From Iris pallida (taxonomy: Eukaryota > Streptophyta > Magnoliopsida > Asparagales > Iridaceae): a DNA stretch of 64,000 nucleotides. Position numbers and translations under genes: made by a program. Location of the stretch: contig JANAVB010044018.1 of assembly GCA_029216955.1 (NCBI GenBank), forward strand, positions 1,376,621 to 1,440,620, given 5' to 3'. This document shows positions 55,315 through 64,000 of this stretch, one piece after another; position 1 is the first letter of the stretch, and each line of letters begins with the position of its first letter. The notes under the pieces are model-generated. The model was not told where the DNA came from, did not search any database, and was given only the letters and a program-made list of their open reading frames with translations.

Positions 55315-57811
55315 ACGACTTTACGTCCTTGGACTATCGATTGAATTCTTTAACTCTGTTGTTTCACAAGTTGATATCGTTGGTGAGCTATCTCTCAAAT
55401 GTCCCACGGGGTGTCCATATAATAAGTCTATATAATTTGCAAAACGTAGGAAAACAGTTTTTTGACAAGAAACAAAAGATGGTACACGTAGCACGGTTGG
55501 CTAAGTTGGGCTGGACATATACACCAAAGTTGCGTCGACCTTAGAAAAGTCGAGTACGGGATTCGAATTGTGTCGGACGAGAATGATTTGGACTTGATTG
55601 AGTAAAGGGGATGACTATCAATAGGGGTGCTATCGAGCGGCGATTTCGTCGATGCGATATAGATGAGCGTGCTTGAAATTCGAGAGAATGGTTCGAACGA
55701 AATATTTGAAGAAGTCGATTTTGGTTCGAATGATGGTTTTGAGGATTTGTCGAATGACTTCATCCCTGAGTGGTGTATGCGATAGCTTCAGGGATGTCGA
55801 TTGATCGATTGAGGATGCGGGGTGTTGATGAGTCTATCAACAAGCGTCGTGTTATGCAAAACCGTAGATTGAGTATCGTTGAATAAGTTGTAGTCTTGAA
55901 GATTTGGACGAGTCGATTCAAACAAATTAGAGATGACGCGCACGGCATAGTAATTGTGCAAGTATGAAATGCGAAAATGATCGAGTAGGCGAATCGAATC
56001 GAGGAAAAAGTTAGGGTGTACGAATGGATGACTTGATCGAGGAAATTGATACGGATCGTATACGAAAAGTTAGCACGATCGGATGACAACGTGCATGGAA
56101 ATGATTCAAATATTTAAGAATAACTTTAAGGAATCGGGATGGATGCAGCTAGATGATTTGAGTTAGCAGGAAATGATGTTATTTGAAGAAAAATGTTGCT
56201 CGATGACTTAAGATAGACGGATGAACAATACGCGAATTTGGGTTTGAGGAAATTGATGTTGTGAATGATTCGAGGGATAATAATCGAACTTTAATTTGAA
56301 TGTCGAGGAGATTATCCAGTATGACGATAGCATCATTCGCACGACTCGAAATTCGTTGCAAAGGAAGTTCGTCGGGTTGCGCATATCATCGATGGTATTG
56401 AGGCGTATCAAAGATCGATATGCGATAACTCGGGGGCACTCTAATTCGAGTAATGACGATCGTGCAAGATTTATTGTTTTGATGGATGCTATACTTATGA
56501 TTTTGATTGAAATAAATGTGGATGAAAACAGAAGTGTCTTGATGGTTACGCGGATGACCACAGCGTCGACATTCTTGCCTTGCGCGAGTGCAACTCTAGC
56601 CTCGCACATGCGTCGTGTCGGATTTGGGGCGATCGTTCCGCGTGAGCGCTGACATGGTGATTCATGTCGCGGGAATGATCAAACTCGAAAAATCAGGACG
56701 CGGCAACTTTGTTTGTCTCGACTTGTTAGTTTGATGCGAAGGAAAATTCGAGGATGTTTGGACTTGCGATTGATGATTGAGTAAACTTGAGGATTGAATA
56801 GATCCAATCTACGTATCGAGAATGAATTAGTCTAGGCACAAAACAAGAGGTCCCGATGAGGATGATTATCCCGCGAGAGCGTGTATGGTGATTCATGCCC
56901 ACCGTGGATAATCTAACTCGCGTGAGATCGAGGCGCAACATATTGTTAAGCTAGAGACCTTATGATCGAATACGTGAATTGTGATAAACGACTTAGGAAA
57001 TATGAAATGTAAATTATGGCTTAGCAACAAATTGTGTCGTAGTGTGCTTGACTTGGAAGGATTGATAGGCGGATTATGTCGAACGTGTTCGAAGTGATAG
57101 ACTATGCGAAATGGCTTGATGAACGAGTGATATTGATATGTCGAGGAATTGGTTGAAACGTGAGTTATCGTAGGATGGTTTTGCTGAATGATTCAGTCCC
57201 CGTGCGACGAATGTTGGGATGTGTGTAGGGAATCGATGCTCGATGTTTAGAAATCAGAGTGATGCGAACTTGGGTAGAAAATTCCGTACTATCAACTTGG
57301 TTTGACCCTAGGATGGGGTCAGTGTTGATATTGTTGTTTGGGAACTATGATTCCAATACTGACGGATGACTTTAGCCTAAAAACAAAACTTAGCGGTTAG
57401 GCAGACATCCCAGTGCAGAGCGATAGGAATTGTGGAGGCACCACTCATGAGGCTCGGTTGACATTCACGTATATCAGGGACGTCCGAATATGTGCACCAT
57501 CCGACTCGAGTGGTGATGGCGGATTCTCTATCACGAGGCTTGGCTGAAATGCACGTATTTTGGGGACGCCTAGAATATGTGCACGATCTAACTAAGTAAT
57601 ACGTTGAATCAAGTGAGACTAGAGAAATGGGAAAGTGTCGAGGATTTCGAAATAGTGTTTCAAAGAAAAGATTGATGGTAGTACGAGCGTAGCTCGGATT
57701 GAGGAAACGCATAGGAGAAATGTGTGCGAGAAACGGTGGATGTTGAATCAAGTTATACGTTGATAAGTGTACTCAGTTTCGAGGACGAAACTTTTTCTGA
57801 GTGGTGTATGA
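55315..57811 (+). other. Non-coding internal region of the non-autonomous element
   Basis: No gag or pol motif on either strand. Rich in TCGA and TTGAGTAA-type words. A block with GGCT(C/T)GG(T/C)TGA followed by CACGTAT and a CGTCC/CGCC element occurs twice, near 57450-57515 and 57535-57595. Short frames are chance-like. Confidence 0.7.
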
Positions 57812-60161
57812 TGTAGTGCCCCGTCCCGCTCAGTCAATCGAAGGAATCGAAACGCCGACGGCGTTCGGTATTAGCCTTGCAACGGCAACTCGAAGGCCCG
57901 CTCGGTCGAGGCGACTCCTCGCTCAGGTGGGTGGCTTCGGTGAACTTGCCTCAGCTTGGCCTTCACACTAATAAAACGAAAATTTTCAAATGCACAAGTA
58001 GGCTTGATAATAAAAGAGACGAATCCACATAGCTAAGGGAATAGTCCCAACTTGGGTCGATTGAGTTAGAACATGGAAAAGGTCCCACGGTCGGCTTAGA
58101 ATTGTTGCACGAGGGCTTTCAAATTGACACTCGGTCCTTCGTTCCGTGGCTTGGAAGAAGGAAAAGTTGGTCTTCGGCGTAAAGTTGTGAATTGGCCTAA
58201 GTTATAAGCGTCGCCCGCGTAAATGCTTCATAAAGCATGCACGCTTCCACGATGCAAGGCTTGGCATAGCCATTGCTCGTCCTACGGATTAATTTGTTGT
58301 ACGATTGAGGTAGGCAAAAGTTATGTTGGGCTGTCGAAGTCATTCTAAGCACTGTCCCGCGCTTTCTACTATTGTTAAGTCACATATTCCCATGATCTCA
58401 AGGCTTGTCATATAAAGTATGACTTGGACGATAGCGTCGTGTTGAACACAAGTCAGTTTAAGGTAGGAACCACGGTCGGCACTATGAAAAGTTTGTCACG
58501 GTCTATGGCACTTAAGGAACACGTTTGTTCAAGTCAAGTTGGAAGGCTATGCGATAGTCATTCCCTGGGTATCAAAGAAATGAAAGATCACGCGACCGTT
58601 TGTCGCCGAGGCGGTTCTACGTTTTCGGAATCTCTAAGGATGCACGTTTTGCATCGTATGGTTCCAATGCACGTTTTGCATGGAACGAGCACGTTTTGCT
58701 CAAGTACGGTTCAAGTCGTAACACAAATTAGGCCTTGCATTTACGTGAGTCTAGATGTTCTCATAGGTGCGTGGTCATGGACGACTTGTCGACAAGTATC
58801 TTCCTCGACTGGTACTGCGTGATGGTTTCGAGGCCAGTCGACCTGGGGGGAAGATGTTGTAGCAATCGCTGGATTGTACCACGTATGGTAGTCGGGGGCT
58901 TCCCTTGGGGGCTAGCTAGCTCACAATCGGACGACCCGCCGTCTACCCGAGCTATGTCCACGATGGCTTGGGCCAGTGACCTTTCATATAGATAAGTTGG
59001 CGTGCTGAGCGGCAATCCGCATGCACGGTGTTGGTCGATTCGAAGGAAATGTAAGCACGACACGAATTAAGTTAAGAAAGAAGGTATACATGGTTGCAAC
59101 CTAATATGTAGCCTAAGATTTGGTTAAAGGCGCGTGCTTATGCACGAGACGTCGTATCGATTGATAAGTAGTTCGAGTATAAGTTAGGATTAGCGCTGGA
59201 TTGTGCCGCGCTAGGTTAAAGGTTTAGCGCTGGATTGTGTCGCGCTAGGTTAAAGGATTAGCGCTGGATTGTGCTGCGCTAGGCTGCAGGACTAGCGCTG
59301 GATTGTGCCGCGCTAGGTTAAGTCTTGATGAGTTGTGCGGCATGGCCTCAATGTTGAAGCACGAACTAAGTCTATGACATGAATCATGTTGTTGCATCCC
59401 CAAAGGTTTGGGCCAAAAGACAAGCCCGAGTCAGTGTGTTGTCATTGCAAGCACGAGAAAGGTTTAGAGGCAAGGATAAGGAAGTTATCGGTGCGATGAC
59501 ACGATGACGGTCTAGAGACACTTGATAGGTCGAGTCTATGTCCTAAAAACTGATTCTAAGGCAAGAGTAGAAAGACAATACAAAGGGACTATGTTGCACA
59601 AAGTAAATTAACGTGTCGGTTTTGTATGGGTGGGCGAGGAGCTCATACCACCAGTACAGTTGAGTACTGACACCCACACAGTGTTTATGTGTAGGCACAG
59701 GTAGAAGCTCGTGGCGCGGGCTCGCTTGGATGCGTCGAGGCACGGAGTTTCTTGGCGATTCGAGACGTGCGATCGCGTAGAGTCAGGACTTATACGGGAC
59801 ATAATGTATGGACGTCGCTTATCTGAAGCATCCGCTGGCTCGAGACAAGTATTGAGAGGAGAGAGAGTTGAGTGACTTGTAATGTGACAAGAGTGAGCTT
59901 GAGTGATTGTAATCTTGGTCTTGCGTCCCGTTGTAACCTTTGTTTCAATATCAATAGAGAACATCTTTTGAATAACTTGTGTTTTGCTTCAAATTTTCGC
60001 TGCTATTATTCAATGTCTCTGCTTGGGACTTTTGTGCAACGACCCCGTCGCAGCCGCTGTAATCGGCTGTTATGGAACTCGCCTTGCATGAGCGCAATCT
60101 AGGCTCGTGCGACATCATGCCTTAGTGAGGACGATCGCTCCTACGGGAGCGGGGCGTGACA
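57812..60161 (+). repeat. 3' LTR of the non-autonomous element
   Basis: 2350 bp, 36 bp longer than the 5' LTR, mostly because of one extra 34-bp repeat unit. Confidence 0.92.
59187..59322 (+). repeat. 34-bp repeat, four copies
   Basis: Same unit as at 54361-54462, with one more copy. The second and third copies have C-to-T changes in GTGCCGCGC. Confidence 0.9.
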
Positions 60162-60166
60162 CAATG
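60162..60166. repeat. TSD CAATG, right copy
   Basis: Matches 52981-52985 exactly. Confidence 0.92.
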
Positions 60167-60559
60167 TCACCAACATTTTATCAGAATTCCTTCTTTAATC
60201 CTTCGTTTCGAAATTCGTAGAATGAATGCAGAAATCGACGCGAAAACACATTATAAAAACCAAGCAGTGAAAACTCAAGAAAATCATACAGCAGTCCGGT
60301 CCCGTCGAAGGGACTCTTATATAGAGCTTACTCGCCGAGATGCAGCCTGCTGCATTTAGAACTTATTCCAACAAAAGCTATTCTATTAGTTGGATCGATT
60401 CTCGTAACATTCGTCCAAATCGATATATTCGATGCCACAAAGTGTTAGCGTAAGCCAAGCTCAGCAATTGAGTCAGACTAGCCATCTAAGTTCTTGATCG
60501 AGTCTGATTCGTCACAAGCATATTACATAGTCCGCCGCCTATCGGGACGGGACACTACA
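60167..60559 (-). repeat. 3' LTR of the minus-strand gypsy element, outer part
   Basis: On the minus strand it begins TGTAGTGTCCCGTCCCG at 60559. A TATA-like TATATAAG on the minus strand lies at 60312-60319. The inner part resumes at 52985. Confidence 0.72.
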
Positions 60560-61917
60560 TAATATATCACTAAGAAAAAGTTTCGTCCTGAAACTTAAGA
60601 ACAAGGGTCTGACCTTAAATTGGGCAAACAACGAAGAGCACCTCTCCTTCATCTCTGCCTCCATCTTCCATGTCGATTCTTCAATTGAATGGTTTCGCCA
60701 AAGCACGCGAAATAAAGATATCGACCGATTTTGCAAGGCCTTTTCCTTTCGGTCCAAAATTTGAATAGGCTCCTCCGAGTAAGACAAGTCCGCACGTAGC
60801 TCCAACTGATCGAAGCTAACCACATGACTTGAATTGTGCACGTATTTTTGAAGTTGTGAAACGTGAAAAACATCGTTCACTTCAGCCAAGGCAAGAGGTA
60901 GTACGATCTGACAAACAACAGTCGCAACTCGCTCGAGGATCTCGAAAGGGCCTACAAATCTCGGGCTCAATTAGCCTTTAACATCGAACCGCATCACACC
61001 ACGCATGGGCGTTACTTTCAAAAACACATGGCCCCCGACCAGAAATTCTAGCGGTCGTCGAAGAACATTTGCGTAGCTCTTTTGTCGACTTTGTGCAATA
61101 CGAAGTCTATCTCGAATCAAGCGGACCTTTTTGACGGCCTGCTCCACCAGTTCCGGTTCGAGCACTTGTCGTTCTCCAACTTCGTCCCAGTATATCGGAG
61201 ACCGATACTTCCTCCCGTAGAGTGCCTCATATGGAGCCATCTGAATGCTTAACTGATAACTGCTGTTATACGCAAACTCCGCAAGCGGCAAATGCGTATC
61301 CCGACTAGTCTTTAGATCGATCGCACACAGATGCAACATATCTTCCATGATCCGATTCACCCTCTCCGTCTGACCGTCTGTCTAGGGGTGGTACACAGTA
61401 CTAAAATTCAGTTTGGTCTCCATCGTAGCTTGCAAGCTCGTCCAGAAACGCGATAGGAATTGCCCGTCTCTGTCCGAAATTATTGTGGCCGGTACCCCAT
61501 GCAGTCGAACAATCTCATCGACGTAGATTTGTGCCCGATCGACGCTCCATGCTACTTTGATTGCGATGAAGTGAGCCGACTTGGTCAATCTATCAGTAAT
61601 GACCCAAATCGCATCATTCCCTCGCGACGTCTTCGGAAATCTCACGATAAAATTCATCGAGATATTGTTTCACTTCCACTCGGGAATGGTGAGGTTCTGG
61701 AGCTCCCTGCCTGGCCTTTGGTATTCTGCCTTCACTTATTGACAAGCCATGCACTGCTATACAAAAGTAGCCACGTCTTTCTTCATGCCGTACCACCAAA
61801 AAGTCGTGCGCAAGTCCTTGTACATCTTGGTGCACCCAAGATGCAATGAGTACTTCGCATAATGCGCCTCCGTCAGAATTTCTTTTCTGAGTTCAGCATT
61901 TTCAGGAATGCAGAGCC
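60560..61917 (-). pseudogene. pol: Gypsy integrase and chromodomain
   Basis: Minus strand, from 61917 down: zinc-binding region LRKEILTEAHYAKYSLHLGC and KMYKDLRTTFWWYGMKKDV; integrase core with [37 protein letters not shown], and PLAEFAYNSSYQ, AMAPYEALYGRK-like text; then the SPRFVGPFEILERV box and a chromodomain ending (VLWRNHSIEESTWKMEAEM) near 60650. TIISDRD holds the second Asp of the D,D,E triad. Stops at about 61756, 61379 and 60970 break the frame. TTTCGTCCTGAAACTT before the LTR is the usual PPT-side signature. Confidence 0.88.
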
Positions 61918-62956
61918 TGTTGTCCCATTGGTCATGGTCGAACCTGATTTTAATACTTGATCTAACCGTCTCGATATAAGGGCTACTTGGACATTTGCTG
62001 AGACGTTCTACCATTCTGTTCAAGACTGAAGCTGATTTGCCGTATGAGTCTGTATTTCACATTCAATGTAATTTTCATATTTATTAAGTCTAGGAATACT
62101 TTGTACACCGAGTCGTACTGGCAAATAGGCTATCCTAAAACGTTTTCAAAAATATCCTATGTTTTGAAAATAGCCTATTTTTTACAAAAGTTCTTAACTG
62201 TTTAAACTTTTCAATAAGCCAAATCTCAAAATCAGTTTTACTAAATGTCACAAAAATCATATTTGACCCTAGCAGAATTCGGCCAGAGTTCGGCCCGAAT
62301 TCGGCCAGAGTTCGTTTAGTACCGTTTGATTTTAGAACTTGGTCCTCCTGCAGTTACGATGCAACGGTTATTTGTCGAGATTCTCTCAAAGAGTTCTGTC
62401 CGAATTCTGTCAGAGTTCTGACTTTGGAAAACCTATAAATAGAGAAGAATTTTACTCATTTCAACACACACCTCTCTTCTCTCTTTTCTTTAAAGCTTAA
62501 TCGTCTTCCAAAGTGTTCTGAGCTATTCTTTTTCAAATCCCAAGCCAGTTACAATTCTCTAGTCGATTTGTCAGTGCGGTATAGTCTAGAAGTTTCAGAA
62601 ATATTGTAATCAGAGACTTGATTGAAGAAAAACACTTCACAATTGAAGTTGGTCGAGTACTTCGTATCAAAGTTCGCGTTGTAGAAGTTGCAAGGACTTC
62701 GTATGAAAACTTGCGGTATTTTCCAATAGTGGATTCAACTGGAAGCTAGAGTTCTTCCGACTGGAATAGTCCTCACAAGAGGGAAACCATTATACATCAC
62801 CGTCTTTGCGTTTGCTTTCTGATCTCTGCCTTTTCATTTACTTGTGATCTATATATTTGTGTGATCTTGTTGTTAACATTTTTAATTAGCTAAATTCCGC
62901 TGCCTACTCTATTTACCCCAATTCTAGAGTATTGCGCTTTATAAGTTGTTCCTACA
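61918..62956 (+). mobile_element. Solo LTR of a copia-type element
   Basis: The 1039-bp segment begins TGTTGTCCCATTGG and ends GTTGTTCCTACA. It is flanked by GAGCC (61913-61917) and AAGCC (62957-62961), a 5-bp TSD with one mismatch. It has a TATA box (CCTATAAATAGAG) near 62440 and a copia-like U5 end (TACCCCAATTCTAGAG). Removing it rejoins the gypsy pol frame at the conserved GRLC.PEN site. A chance open frame from the pol side continues about 100 bp into it. Confidence 0.78.
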
Positions 62957-62961
62957 AAGCC

Positions 62962-64000
62962 TTCCTTTTAGTCGCATCGTCCCGTCTCCGTTTTTCGCAA
63001 AGTCAGTCGTCCTTCCTGTTGAAATCAGCTCGCGCATCTTCTTCAGGAATATATCGCCCTTCTGTGCGGTCTTTATTTTGCCAAGCAGGCTCAACCCAAA
63101 CTTCAACTGAGCCAGGTGCATATATCAATACTTAATTCCGAGTTCGATACCCATCGCTGCCAAGTCCCGCCGTATATTATTATTTAGTGCTAGTGATCCC
63201 ATGAACATTCTGCTCAAGGCGTCCGCTACAATGTTTTCCGTTCCTGGCGTATACTCGATCGTTAGCTCGTAGTTTTTTATTAGTTCGAGCAAACGTCGCT
63301 GCCTCAGGTTGAGTTCTTGTCGGGTGAATAAGTATTTGAGGTTCTTGTGATCCGTGTAGATCCTACAAGCCACACCATAGAGGTAGTGTCGCCAGAGTTT
63401 CAATGCGAATACGATTGCCGCTAACTCCAGATCATGCGTCGGATAGTTTTTCTCGTGCTGCTTCAACTGCCTTGAAGCATAGGACATGACTTTGTCCTTC
63501 TGCATGAGTACGCACCCTAGGCCAGTTTTCGATGCGTCGCTGAATATCTGAAAGCCTTCTGGACCATCTGGAAGTGCAAGAATTGGAGCTGAGACGAGCC
63601 GTTGCTTTAACTCTTGAAAGCTGGTTTCACAGTCGTCACTCCATTCGAATACGACTCCCTTCTGGGTCAGGCGAGTCAGAGGCGACGCTAATTTAGAAAA
63701 ACTTCGTACGAATCTACGGTAGTAGCCCGCCAAGCCTAGGAAACTCCGAATGTCGCTAGCCGAGTTAGGTCGTTTCCAACCTACCATCGCCTCAATTTTC
63801 TTTGGGTCCATCGCTACATCTTCAGTAGAGATAACGTGTCCGAGGAACGTCATGCTACTCATCCAGAACTCGCATTTACTCCACTTTGCGTATAATTTAT
63901 TTTCACGTAACGTCTGCAGCACCGTCTTCAAGTGTTCTGTGTGCTCTTTCCGATTCTTCGAGTAGACTAGGATATCATCGAATGAACACGACCACAAATT
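62962..64000 (-). pseudogene. pol: Gypsy reverse transcriptase (C-terminal part) and RNase H
   Basis: The minus strand enters at the window edge within [13 protein letters not shown] is the YxDD-type catalytic box with its two Asp, followed by [20 protein letters not shown] and [20 protein letters not shown]. RNase H follows: [50 protein letters not shown], and [11 protein letters not shown] stop follows at 63124. The frame after it (LAQLKFGLSLLGKIK) leads into the integrase zinc finger, which is interrupted by the solo LTR. Confidence 0.9.

Larger units (their letters stand above)
52986..60161 (+). mobile_element. Complete non-autonomous LTR element inside a gypsy LTR
   Basis: LTRs at 52986-55299 and 57812-60161 (TGTAGTGCCCCGTCCC to GGGGCGTGACA), with TSD CAATG on both sides. 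The tRNA-iMet primer site follows the 5' LTR after three bases. The internal region is only 2.5 kb with no gag or pol. Before the 3' LTR is TTTCGAGGACGAAACTTTTT, a signature of chromovirus-type gypsy elements. It therefore depends on enzymes from another element. Confidence 0.92.
51539..64000 (-). mobile_element. Minus-strand Ty3/gypsy element with chromodomain, continuing past the window
   Basis: Its 3' LTR is split: 60167-60559 and 51539-52985, separated by the element at 52986. The internal region 60560-64000 encodes, on the minus strand, RT, RNase H, integrase and chromodomain in that order. The 5' half and the other LTR lie outside the window. A solo copia LTR interrupts pol at 61918. 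Several stops show it is not active. Confidence 0.82.

Noticed and set aside
53675..55544. Open frames of 90-140 codons in the LTRs at 52986 and 57812
   Set aside because: They lie in LTRs, differ between the two copies and carry no domain signature.
61614..61835. Minus-strand 73-codon frame within the integrase region
   Set aside because: It is a shadow of the integrase sequence in another frame.

Overview
This window is plant nuclear DNA, almost certainly from an angiosperm with a repeat-rich genome. One real host gene is visible: the first two exons of a plastid heme-oxygenase family gene (exon 1 at 30227-30659, exon 2 at 38569-38792, plus strand), with correct splice sites and a 7.9-kb first intron. 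Its sequence matches the HO2 class, because an Arg stands where the HO1 class has the heme-ligating His. The 3' exons are not in the window. Nearly everything else is transposable-element DNA. I see no bacterial genes, CRISPR array, rRNA or functional tRNA.

LEFT (1-26.3 kb) is a nest of LTR elements resolved by target-site duplications (TSDs). The outermost host is a minus-strand Ty3/gypsy-type element with internal DNA at 1-344 and 23070-24251, a reversed tRNA-Met primer site at 24237-24248 and an LTR from 24252. Inserted in it is a 22.7-kb plus-strand element (350-23064, TSD GTCAC). That element encodes a decayed gag and an aspartic protease but no reverse transcriptase. It also has a large array of tandem and hairpin repeats before its 3' LTR, and a long reading frame inside its LTRs that has a diverged relative in its internal region. 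Inside it lies a 12-kb minus-strand LARD-like element with no coding capacity (3507-15464, TSD AGTAT). One LTR of that element carries a GC-rich insertion flanked by inverted arms.

MIDDLE (26.3-46.6 kb) holds a MULE transposase relic, a small CACTA-like MITE, and two hAT MITEs, one inserted at the very tip of the other. These end about 50 bp before the heme-oxygenase ATG. Intron 1 contains a 3.4-kb hAT element with a broken transposase, a tRNA-derived SINE and another hAT MITE. Intron 2, or the 3' flank, contains a LINE (L1) with ORF1 and the endonuclease only, and then a short-LTR copia element whose gag and protease are missing.

RIGHT (46.6-64 kb) begins with unclassified retrotransposon debris, including a decayed coiled-coil reading frame on the minus strand. 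It continues with the 3' end of a minus-strand gypsy element (chromodomain tail and LTR), cut by a second minus-strand gypsy element (51539 to beyond 64000) that has RT, RNase H, integrase and chromodomain. The LTR of that second element contains a complete non-autonomous element (52986-60161, TSD CAATG), and its pol region contains a solo copia LTR (61918-62956). Many in-frame stops in the element genes look like C-to-T or G-to-A changes, as expected for old methylated copies.
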